8,215 bases of DNA from an uncultured Bacteroidota bacterium (GTDB lineage: Bacteria; Bacteroidota; Bacteroidia; B-17B0; Aurantibacillaceae), in the NCBI GenBank assembly GCA_937868675.1, contig CALMNJ010000185.1, forward strand, positions 1 through 8,215, written 5' to 3'. Every line of letters starts with the position of its first letter. Position 1 is the stretch's first letter. Positions 1 to 5,446 of this stretch are shown here, in pieces. Position numbers and translations under genes: made by a program. The notes below the pieces were generated by a model. It ran no database searches. It had not been told where the DNA came from and worked only from the letters and a program-made list of their open reading frames with translations.

Positions 1-46
1 TTTACCCCGCTTCTCATTATTTTAAAAAACAGTTTTCGGTTTAATA

Positions 47-1069
47 TCAGGTAAGAATATTGTTTTGGGATGGAATTGGTTTAAGCCCGTGTTTTATATC
101 CAGTATTTCCAACAAGTCAATTTCAATGTTGCGGCTGATGGTGCTGATGGGTACATCGTTGGCGCTTCCTTCAAAGGGATTTTCGGTTGATTCGCCAATG
201 CGCTCCATCGTAGTAAAAATCCATCCTGCCAGCGCCGAAAACGGAATGGTAAGCCACACATACCCATCACCCAGTTTTTCAAAGTCTGCAAGCATCCCGA
301 AGGGCATCAGACAGGCAAAAATTTTGATGTACCACGAATTAAGACTGGCAAAATGCCGTGGATACGGAAACCCTTTAATGCGCTCAGAGGCGCCTTGCTG
401 ATTGTACAACTCAACAACAATCTTCTCCAGCTCCATGTGTCTGAAATCTTCAATGAGTCCTTGTTCCAGAAGTCGTTTTAACTGTTCGGATTGCAGTGCC
501 AGAATATAAGCTGCTTTGTTGGTTTTGTTCATCACATGTTGATATTCACTTGCTGACAAATACAGTTTCAGTACTTCTTTCAATTCGGTATTATGCTCCT
601 CAACCGTAAAATATTTGTTTTTATATTCTTTATTGTGTTTCAAGTTAATGGCTTCCCAGGGTTTGTTTTCACGAAGCTGGAACCTTAGTGCTGTTAACCA
701 GGCAAAATGCCGGTTACAAAGTTCAAGATGTATGTTTTTTAACCCCTCATTGGTTAGTGGGTTTTTGGTGTGCTGATTGGTAATATAATCGCGCACCATG
801 ATGCCCCAACTGCGGCTAAAATTGGTGATTGAACCCCATATTCTGCGGGCTTCCCACAGCCTGTCGTACGTGGCGTTGTTTTTGAAGCCGACCACAAAAG
901 CCACCGCCGTACCAATAAGCGCAATTGGCAACCAGGGGAGTTGCAGCCATTTCCAGTGAAACTGCACATATAATGTAGTGGGAATAGCCGCTATAATCAA
1001 CAATTGAATAATATCGCGGCGTGTCCAGTTGATGACTTCTTTAAACGTGTAACCTTTGCCAATGTGCAT
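47..1069 (-). CDS. Bestrophin / UPF0187 (YneE-like) family membrane protein
   Basis: A 340-residue integral membrane protein of the bestrophin family, whose bacterial members form pentameric ion channels in the inner membrane (the Klebsiella homolog is structurally known). Hydrophobic segments lie at about residues 18-36, 45-62, 243-262 and 268-287, the usual layout of two N-terminal and two C-terminal helices around a helical cytoplasmic middle. Family-type motifs are FKNNATYDRLWEARRIWG (residues 62-79), GFPYPRHFA (233-241) and the acidic ERIGESTENPFEGSANDVPI stretch (289-308) matching the conserved ENPFG...ND region. Length is slightly above the roughly 300 residues typical of bacterial members. 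The ATG start at 1069 leads directly into the expected amphipathic N-terminus. It lies 76 bp downstream of the oxidoreductase gene and may be cotranscribed with it. Ion selectivity cannot be read from the sequence. Family call is firm; transport role is inferred from the family. Confidence 0.9.
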   Translation of the reverse strand: MHIGKGYTFKEVINWTRRDIIQLLIIAAIPTTLYVQFHWKWLQLPWLPIALIGTAVAFVVGFKNNATYDRLWEARRIWGSITNFSRSWGIMVRDYITNQHTKNPLTNEGLKNIHLELCNRHFAWLTALRFQLRENKPWEAINLKHNKEYKNKYFTVEEHNTELKEVLKLYLSASEYQHVMNKTNKAAYILALQSEQLKRLLEQGLIEDFRHMELEKIVVELYNQQGASERIKGFPYPRHFASLNSWYIKIFACLMPFGMLADFEKLGDGYVWLTIPFSALAGWIFTTMERIGESTENPFEGSANDVPISTISRNIEIDLLEILDIKHGLKPIPSQNNILT

Positions 1070-1145
1070 GTTAAAATAAACCTGGTTATATTTTAATTGT
1101 AAGTTCTTAAACTTATTTACGAATTTATCCCTTATAGCTGGTGCT

Positions 1146-1763
1146 TTACCGTTTCAGTAATTTAAATCCGATCTCCCTGCCCTGCCCCTGAAACATAGCC
1201 AGATTAATCCAGAAGAAAGCGAATTTTTCCATGAGTTCATATTTATCATTTCCGCCAATGGCATAACAGTCACCAAATCCTGCATCCTTTGCCAGGGTAA
1301 TGGCCAGTTCCCTCCCTTTGGCACTGTCGCCCGCCACAAAGGCATCAATAGCCATACCATTGTAAACAGTATTGAGCATGTTGTTGTAACCCGTAGTATT
1401 AAAACATTTCACCACATCTCTGGTTTGTGTGTGGGCCAAAATCGCATCGCAGGTATTGCTGTAACCGGCAGGCCCACGACCCATCACAATATTCATGGTA
1501 TCAATAATGGTTTTACCTTCGGTGTTTCCGAGCGATTGCGTCACCTCCACTGCCATCACGGCCGGTACCGCCAGCACCACTACTTCCGATTTCTGAACGG
1601 CTTCGGATACTGAAAACGCCTGTGTATTGGGATTGTTTAGGAGGTTTTCCCCTTTAAAACGGGTGGTATCTCGAACGCCTAAATTAATTTCGTGCCCCTT
1701 ATGTGCCCACTTAGTGGCCAGGGCTCCACCAACGTTTCCGGTTCCAATAATTGCTATTTTCAT
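1146..1763 (-). CDS. NADP-binding oxidoreductase, F420-reductase-like (COG2085 type)
   Basis: A 205-residue cytoplasmic Rossmann-fold protein resembling NADPH:F420 oxidoreductases and the N-terminal domain of pyrroline-5-carboxylate reductases. It opens with MKIAIIGTGNVGGAL, the glycine-rich dinucleotide loop (G7, G9, G12). The segment GVRD (29-32) at the end of the second beta strand carries an Arg compatible with NADP phosphate binding. VVVLAVP (61-67), TIIDTMN (85-91) and KCFNTTGYNN (119-128) fit the family pattern. The same frame stays open ten codons upstream to an ATG at 1793, but the ATG at 1763 is preferred because the beta strand of the Rossmann fold begins there. Most Bacteroidota are not known for F420 use, so a different NADPH-dependent substrate is likely; the substrate is unknown. 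It is followed by the bestrophin gene on the same strand. Confidence 0.87.
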   Translation of the reverse strand: MKIAIIGTGNVGGALATKWAHKGHEINLGVRDTTRFKGENLLNNPNTQAFSVSEAVQKSEVVVLAVPAVMAVEVTQSLGNTEGKTIIDTMNIVMGRGPAGYSNTCDAILAHTQTRDVVKCFNTTGYNNMLNTVYNGMAIDAFVAGDSAKGRELAITLAKDAGFGDCYAIGGNDKYELMEKFAFFWINLAMFQGQGREIGFKLLKR

Positions 1764-1831
1764 GCGTTTGTAAATTAACGCAAATATCATCAATTCGGTA
1801 ATTTTGAAACCATTATTTTCATAAATAAGCG

Positions 1832-1861
1832 TTACTTTCCCTTTTAGAAAGTAATTTCTAA
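1832..1861. repeat. Overlapping alternative inverted repeats
   Basis: TTACTTT (1832-1838) pairs with AAAGTAA (1848-1854). TTAGAAA (1844-1850) pairs with TTTCTAA (1855-1861) across a 4-base loop. Both are perfect 7-bp arms and share bases 1848-1854, so only one hairpin can form at a time. The site is 69-98 bp upstream of the oxidoreductase start codon, so it could be an operator or a 5'-leader structure. Arms this short and AT-rich can arise by chance. Confidence 0.35.
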
Positions 1862-1915
1862 ATAACAGAATCGCGCTGGTTTTTGAATCAGACCAAAGCG
1901 TGATGTTCTGGCATT

Positions 1916-2065
1916 ATGGATAAGGGTAATATTTGCCAAATTTTAAGTGGCATGCATAATATGCATCCTGCTGTGATTGCCGATGACTCCGTCCTCATTC
2001 GGTTTCTTAAGTTTTTAGGCCCCATGTATTTCAGTTTACATAATAACCTACTGATTATTACATAA
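1916..2065 (+). CDS. Doubtful 49-residue plus-strand small ORF
   Basis: An ATG at 1916 opens a 49-codon frame ending in TAA at 2063-2065, the only small plus-strand frame of note in this intergenic region. The middle reads VIADDSVLIRFLKFLG, which superficially resembles the start of a response-regulator receiver domain, but nothing after it continues that fold. There is no recognisable promoter or ribosome binding site, and the frame overlaps two inverted repeats. It is most likely a chance frame; it could be a small protein or a gene scrap. Confidence 0.1.
   Translation: MDKGNICQILSGMHNMHPAVIADDSVLIRFLKFLGPMYFSLHNNLLIIT
1952..1966. repeat. 15-bp palindrome
   Basis: ATGCATA (1952-1958) and TATGCAT (1960-1966) are perfect 7-bp arms around a single central A. 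The form suits a dimeric DNA-binding protein. It lies about 190 bp upstream of the oxidoreductase start and about 125 bp past the WG-gene stop, so which gene it would serve is unclear. Confidence 0.35.
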
Positions 2066-2081
2066 CGCGCTGAAACATGGG
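2021..2081 (-). repeat. Imperfect inverted repeat just downstream of the WG-repeat gene
   Basis: CCCATGTATTTCAG (2021-2034) and CTGAAACATGGG (2070-2081) pair over 12 bp with a two-base bulge. Inside is a second hairpin, TAATAA/TTATTA with an 8-base loop. In the minus-strand transcript the structure starts 8 nt after the WG-gene stop codon, where a 3'-end structure is expected. No run of U follows it (GGCCUAAAAA), so it is not a textbook intrinsic terminator. It may protect the mRNA 3' end or be a remnant of a small repetitive element. Confidence 0.45.
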
Positions 2082-2089
2082 TTTATGGA

Positions 2090-4222
2090 TCAATCGCCCG
2101 AGGCATTTACCACCTGCCCGCAATTGGGTCTGCCTTTGGCTATTAAGGCGCCTTTTACATTATAGTTATTGTGCGAGTCTTTATAACAATAATAAATATC
2201 GGTATGGCATGGCCACTTGCTTGTTCCTCCTGGCGAGATGTGAGATGAGGTTCCTCTATCGGTTATTACGTAAAGTCTGTTTCGTCCTGTGTTTTTAATA
2301 ACTAACCAACCATCGTTTGGATTAGATGATTTTTTGTTTCCGCCTCCACTATTATAGTTATTATTGGCAACTGGCTCGGGCTCTTCAATAATATTATCAA
2401 GCGCTTCGTACCCTGGCGCTAATTTGTTGCCTTTACCGTCGTATACATTAAGTAGTAATTGCCCCTTTCTTGTTTTACCGTCTTCTATTTTAGTAATGTT
2501 TGCCATGTTTCCAAAAAAATCGGCAGCTTCGCTGTATATACAATCTTTAAATACGGTGCCATCGGTTTTTAAATAACCATAAAGACCATCATTTTTAACT
2601 CTTACAATTTTTTCGCAATCTTTCGATTCGCTCCAGGACTGACCACATTGAAATATTTCGTCGAACTTACATTCAAACAACATCTTTCCATCTTTTTTTA
2701 TGATGCCATATTTTTCACCTCTACAAACAACATATAAATCTTTGTTTAAATATTTTGGTGATTTATCAAATTCAACAGGTATAATAATTTTTCCGGTTTT
2801 ATCAATTAATCCTCTTTTTTTGTTTATGATTACTTCTCCAAAACCCTCTTTATTAAAATCAAAGGCATCGTCGTAAATTAATTTTGTTACACTTAGTCCA
2901 TCTTTGTTTAAGTATCCGTACTTACCATCCTTTTTAACCAGCATCATTCCGTTGGAAATAAAATAGGCCTCGTCGTAAATTGTTGGAACTATTTCTTTTC
3001 CTGTTTTATTTATATAACCACGTTTTCCATCCTTTTTAATTACGGCTACCCCATCCTTGTAATTATAAACCATTTCATAAATAAAGGGAACTACCACCTT
3101 ACCTTTAAGATTTACGAAACCACATTTTTTATCTTTCATTACTCCAACCAGGCCATCCTTAAAATTGTCCACATTGCCATCGTCAAATTCAACAGGAATA
3201 ACCAGTTTTCCGGTTTTATCGGCGTAGCCAATATTATTTCCTTTTTTTACAAGTATTAAATCTGTTTCAATATTTTTTTTGTTGCCTATTTCCTGCAAAT
3301 TTGCCCTGTAACCGGCGTAACCATTTACGGAGTCTTTTAAAAGTTTAAATGTTTCATTTTTGCTTTCACCAATTCTTGCATAACGTATATAATTGTATTC
3401 GCTAAACGCTTTTAATAGTAATTCAACCGGTGAGCCTTCCGCATCACACTTAACCGGTAGCAGCGTTTGTGAAGAGAAATTCCGGTCGGCTTTAAGTCCC
3501 ACATTTATTTCCAACTCTCCGTTGGTTAATTTGCTGCAATCAACAGTCCAATTGTTACCTTTTTGTTTTGCAAAGGATTTAATATTTATGTTAAAGGTAC
3601 CTATGTCGAGTTTGCCGCCAATATTTTCTGTTTTTACTTCAACTCCCCAGCTTGTTTTTACAATTAAGCCAATGTCTATGCTGGTACCCGAAACCAGATA
3701 TTCATCCTGATAATTGATTACTGGTGTAACACTGGCAATTTCTGAGGCCATTGTTATGCTTTTAGGAAAATAATATGTTTTTGTGTTTTCGAGGTAAGCA
3801 TTAATTTCATCTTTTATATCCGGCTCGGGTTTCTCTCCCAAGATTTTAATGATTTTGATTTCGGATTTTGAATATTTTTTTCTTATGTCGTAAATAATAA
3901 CACTTTTGCCATTAAAATAAACCATGGCCGAATAGTTCGAAAATGCCCTTACAAACTCGGTGTTTGCTGAGTCGCGGTGCAGGTATGGGCCATATTTTAC
4001 GCCACCTTCAATTCTAATATTTTGAATTTTGTTTTTTAAATTGCGTTTAATAATGAGTGAAACTTTTTCGTTGCTTTTGGTCCATTTGGTATCATCAAAT
4101 ATATCCACATCGTAAGCATCATATTTTCCTTCCTTCCATTGGGAGGCAATTTTATCCTGACTTTCCTGTGCAGAAAAACTTAACGATAATAATATTAAAA
4201 CTGGTAAGAAAGCTAATTTCAT
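2090..4222 (-). CDS. Exported WG-repeat protein with conserved C-terminal module
   Basis: A 710-residue exported protein of unknown function. The start at 4222 is chosen because it opens a clear Sec signal peptide, MKLAFLPVLILLSLSFSA, with likely cleavage before Gln19; the frame extends 22 codons upstream but that part is not signal-like. Residues 20-300 form a non-repetitive N-terminal region ending in DSVNG (297-301). Seven WG-type repeats follow, their key glycines at 332, 368, 402, 436, 471, 506 and 549, each in the pattern G-[YFLI]-x-x-K/D-x-G-K then a beta strand such as VIPVEFD. The Trp normally before this Gly is absent in all seven. A low-complexity linker (about 613-637, with PEPVANNN and SGGG) leads to a C-terminal domain (639-710) with Cys672 and Cys701 that also ends the neighbouring 4386-5354 protein. 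There is no lipobox Cys. It is transcribed from its own region after an upstream terminator. Confidence 0.88.
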   Translation of the reverse strand: MKLAFLPVLILLSLSFSAQESQDKIASQWKEGKYDAYDVDIFDDTKWTKSNEKVSLIIKRNLKNKIQNIRIEGGVKYGPYLHRDSANTEFVRAFSNYSAMVYFNGKSVIIYDIRKKYSKSEIKIIKILGEKPEPDIKDEINAYLENTKTYYFPKSITMASEIASVTPVINYQDEYLVSGTSIDIGLIVKTSWGVEVKTENIGGKLDIGTFNINIKSFAKQKGNNWTVDCSKLTNGELEINVGLKADRNFSSQTLLPVKCDAEGSPVELLLKAFSEYNYIRYARIGESKNETFKLLKDSVNGYAGYRANLQEIGNKKNIETDLILVKKGNNIGYADKTGKLVIPVEFDDGNVDNFKDGLVGVMKDKKCGFVNLKGKVVVPFIYEMVYNYKDGVAVIKKDGKRGYINKTGKEIVPTIYDEAYFISNGMMLVKKDGKYGYLNKDGLSVTKLIYDDAFDFNKEGFGEVIINKKRGLIDKTGKIIIPVEFDKSPKYLNKDLYVVCRGEKYGIIKKDGKMLFECKFDEIFQCGQSWSESKDCEKIVRVKNDGLYGYLKTDGTVFKDCIYSEAADFFGNMANITKIEDGKTRKGQLLLNVYDGKGNKLAPGYEALDNIIEEPEPVANNNYNSGGGNKKSSNPNDGWLVIKNTGRNRLYVITDRGTSSHISPGGTSKWPCHTDIYYCYKDSHNNYNVKGALIAKGRPNCGQVVNASGD

Positions 4223-4244
4223 AACTTTTTTGTGGCAATAGTAC

Positions 4245-4265
4245 TCACCAAAGCTGCTTTGGTGA
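4245..4265. promoter_or_regulatory. 21-bp perfect palindrome in the WG-gene leader
   Basis: TCACCAAAGC (4245-4254) and GCTTTGGTGA (4256-4265) are perfect 10-bp arms around one base. The site begins 22 bp upstream of the WG-gene start codon and ends 8 bp before the element shared with the neighbouring gene. It could be a repressor operator or, if transcribed, a 9-bp RNA stem with a 3-base loop close to the start codon. On the minus strand it is followed by A-rich sequence, so it is not an intrinsic terminator for this gene. Confidence 0.6.
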
Positions 4266-4273
4266 ATATAAAT

Positions 4274-4304
4274 TTCAGCAACAGCCAATTTTGTTTAAGA
4301 ATGG
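4274..4304 (-). promoter_or_regulatory. Conserved upstream element, copy 1 (WG-repeat gene)
   Basis: A 31-bp element, read on the plus strand as TTCAGCAACAG, C, CAATTT, TG, TT, T, A, A, GAATGG. It matches 26 of 31 positions of bases 5408-5438 without gaps. There is a 51-bp gap to the start codon, against 53 bp in the other copy. Sequence on both sides is much less similar, so this is a conserved block and not merely a recent duplication. Possible roles are a promoter or the binding site of a shared regulator such as the nearby LytTR protein. Confidence 0.6.
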
Positions 4305-4320
4305 AAAAAACGGACTGTGT

Positions 4321-4359
4321 AAAAAAACAAAAGCCCCGAAATTTCAGAGCTCTTGTTTT
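4321..4359 (-). terminator. Intrinsic terminator after the 322-residue exported protein gene
   Basis: Read on the minus strand, a 15-bp stem starts with AAAACAAGAGCUCUG and closes with CGGGGCUUUUGUUUU, with three G-U pairs and an AAAUUU loop, followed at once by seven U. It begins 26 nt after the stop codon at 4386. This is a classic rho-independent terminator and separates the two exported-protein genes into different transcription units. The reverse orientation pairs less well. Confidence 0.85.
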
Positions 4360-4385
4360 GCGTGCGAACAGTGTTTATTTGTAAA

Positions 4386-5354
4386 TTATTTATGAAGGCT
4401 AAGGGTGGATACATTGTAGGTAACGCCACAATTATTTCCATCTAAATCCAGGTAATAATTCCAGGTGCTTTTTAATTGCGTGGTATTATTAGGTATCCTG
4501 TTAGCTTCATATAACTTTCCGCTTTTGCATGTTAGTTCGTAACTCTTGCCGGGTTTTAAAAATACGGATACGTTTTGTCCATGATAAAACAAAAATTCAG
4601 TTTGTGTATCGTTGTAAACAATAACCTTGGGCTTAGCCATGTCCTTTTTAACTCTTTGTCCTTGTTCCGATGCCCAGAATTTTCCGTTAACGGAGTCCAC
4701 GGTAAATTGGTATCTTTTTTTCGCTTTTGCCAAATCATCTCTATACATTTGTTCTTTATCCTTTCCATCAGCGGTGGCCATTACTTCGGCCTGTTTTTTA
4801 AAGGCGTCATCTAAAAATTTTTGTAAGCTGGCTTTGTGGTTAGCTTTTTCCATTTCCTTTTTAGCACCAAAAGCCGCCTTGGTTAATTTGAATCCGGTGA
4901 GCTCACCTTTTTTTATGCAATCTACAATGGTGTAGTTGTCTTTGTCTTTCCAGTTTTCGAGTAAATAAACCCACTCTTCAGTAAATACCATGCGCTTACT
5001 TTCGTTAAATCTAACACCAACCAGGTTACCCATTTCCTTACCAGTTTCTTTCCAACCATCCACAAATGTGGCGGCGTAGGCGGCATTGTCGGGGTAAAAG
5101 TATCTTGAGTTAATGGTTCTTTTAATAACAATTTCTTTCAAATCCGTTTTAAAAGGATTCACTTCAATTTGCCAGGCATCTTTATTAATTCCAGCGTAGG
5201 TGTAATCGCCTCCTGATTGAGTAATAACATAACTCATATAAGGGCCGGCTCCTTGTTTTTCGGCCATTTTATTTTGATCATCCTGCGCAATGCCTGTTGT
5301 TAAAGCACTAAATGCTAATAACACGGCTATTTTAGTTTTTAATTTCATGGTCAT
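4386..5354 (-). CDS. Exported protein of unknown family, paralog-like partner of the WG-repeat protein
   Basis: A 322-residue protein I do not recognise as a named family. It begins with a Sec signal peptide (KLKTKIAVLLAFSALTTGIA, cleavage probably before Gln24). The start at 5354 is preferred over the in-frame ATG at 5348 because its A-rich upstream spacing matches that of the WG gene; both keep the signal peptide. The middle is charged and helical (about 163-215, rich in Lys, Glu and Ala) and is followed by DSVNG (220-224). Residues 244-316 form a likely beta domain with N248, P268-G269, C276, N308-C309-G310 and N314-x-S316, matching the WG protein's C-terminus without gaps over its first 47 positions. 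The mature start AQDDQNKMA also resembles AQESQDKIA there. It lies 92 bp downstream of the response regulator with no terminator between them, so readthrough is possible. It is probably periplasmic or surface-located. Confidence 0.85.
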   Translation of the reverse strand: MTMKLKTKIAVLLAFSALTTGIAQDDQNKMAEKQGAGPYMSYVITQSGGDYTYAGINKDAWQIEVNPFKTDLKEIVIKRTINSRYFYPDNAAYAATFVDGWKETGKEMGNLVGVRFNESKRMVFTEEWVYLLENWKDKDNYTIVDCIKKGELTGFKLTKAAFGAKKEMEKANHKASLQKFLDDAFKKQAEVMATADGKDKEQMYRDDLAKAKKRYQFTVDSVNGKFWASEQGQRVKKDMAKPKVIVYNDTQTEFLFYHGQNVSVFLKPGKSYELTCKSGKLYEANRIPNNTTQLKSTWNYYLDLDGNNCGVTYNVSTLSLHK

Positions 5355-5370
5355 TATTTTTTTGTTACCA

Positions 5371-5378
5371 CAAAATTA
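5371..5378 (-). promoter_or_regulatory. Candidate -7 promoter box for the 322-residue exported protein
   Basis: The minus strand reads TAATTTTG, an exact fit to the Bacteroidota -7 consensus TAnnTTTG, 16 bp upstream of the start codon. A TTTG lies 14 bp further upstream (5393-5396), shorter than the usual spacing to the -33 box of around 19 or more, and the implied leader is very short. This is a weak call. Confidence 0.25.
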
Positions 5379-5394
5379 ATCACGTCATTAATCA
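5375..5394. repeat. Short tandem direct repeat upstream of the 322-residue protein gene
   Basis: ATTAATCA occurs at 5375-5382 and again at 5387-5394, separated by CGTC, giving a 12-bp period. It lies between the start codon and the conserved upstream element. Direct repeats are the usual form of LytTR binding sites, but known sites are commonly spaced by about two helical turns, so the fit is poor. Confidence 0.3.
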
Positions 5395-5407
5395 AATAAT
5401 TTTATTA

Positions 5408-5438
5408 TTCAGCAACAGACAATTTATTTCAGGAATGG
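5408..5438 (-). promoter_or_regulatory. Conserved upstream element, copy 2 (322-residue exported protein gene)
   Basis: Plus-strand reading begins TTCAGCAACAG and ends GAATGG, matching 4274-4304 at 26 of 31 positions with no gap. There is a 53-bp gap to the start codon at 5354. It begins only 8 bp past the end of the response-regulator gene, so it fills most of the space available for a promoter there. Confidence 0.6.
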
Positions 5439-5446
5439 GTGTTAAC

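Larger units (their letters stand above)
1764..2089. other. 326-bp gene-poor intergenic region with several inverted repeats
   Basis: This stretch separates the WG-repeat gene from the oxidoreductase gene, both on the minus strand. No convincing gene is seen. It holds, left to right, a pair of overlapping mutually exclusive hairpins (1832-1861), a 15-bp palindrome (1952-1966), a bulged stem (1980-2002) and a long imperfect inverted repeat just past the WG gene stop (2021-2081). It must carry the promoter of the oxidoreductase gene, but I found no clean Bacteroidota TAnnTTTG box. A 49-codon plus-strand frame (1916-2065) is listed separately as doubtful. Confidence 0.6.

Noticed and set aside
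24..38. Possible terminator after the bestrophin gene
   Set aside because: AAAAC/GTTTT arms with a one-base centre cannot form a stable stem, although a T run follows on the minus strand.
60..401. 113-codon plus-strand frame
   Set aside because: It lies wholly opposite the bestrophin gene, whose motifs and membrane segments are clear; the plus-strand product has no recognisable features.
1100..1115. Inverted repeat TAAGTT/AACTTA upstream of the bestrophin gene
   Set aside because: Six-base AT-rich arms are expected by chance at this composition, and there is no supporting promoter signal.
2077..2298. 73-codon plus-strand frame over the end of the WG gene
   Set aside because: Opposite the conserved C-terminal module with its NCG motif; the product is Arg/Leu/Cys-rich and looks like a shadow.
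2090..2300. Type IX secretion sorting domain at the C-terminus of the WG-repeat protein
   Set aside because: The final residues lack the usual sorting-domain pattern (GxY turn and closing basic-valine strand), and the same module ends a protein with a different C-terminal tail.
3393..3710. 105-codon plus-strand frame
   Set aside because: Antisense to the WG-repeat gene; a low-complexity Ser/Leu/Pro-rich product typical of shadow translation.
4165..4222. Lipoprotein signal on the WG-repeat protein
   Set aside because: The signal peptide ends in SFSAQ with no Cys at the cleavage position, so ordinary signal peptidase I cleavage is expected. The same holds for the 322-residue protein (GIAQ).
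4627..4935. 102-codon plus-strand frame
   Set aside because: Opposite the 322-residue exported protein; no start signal and no domain-like pattern.
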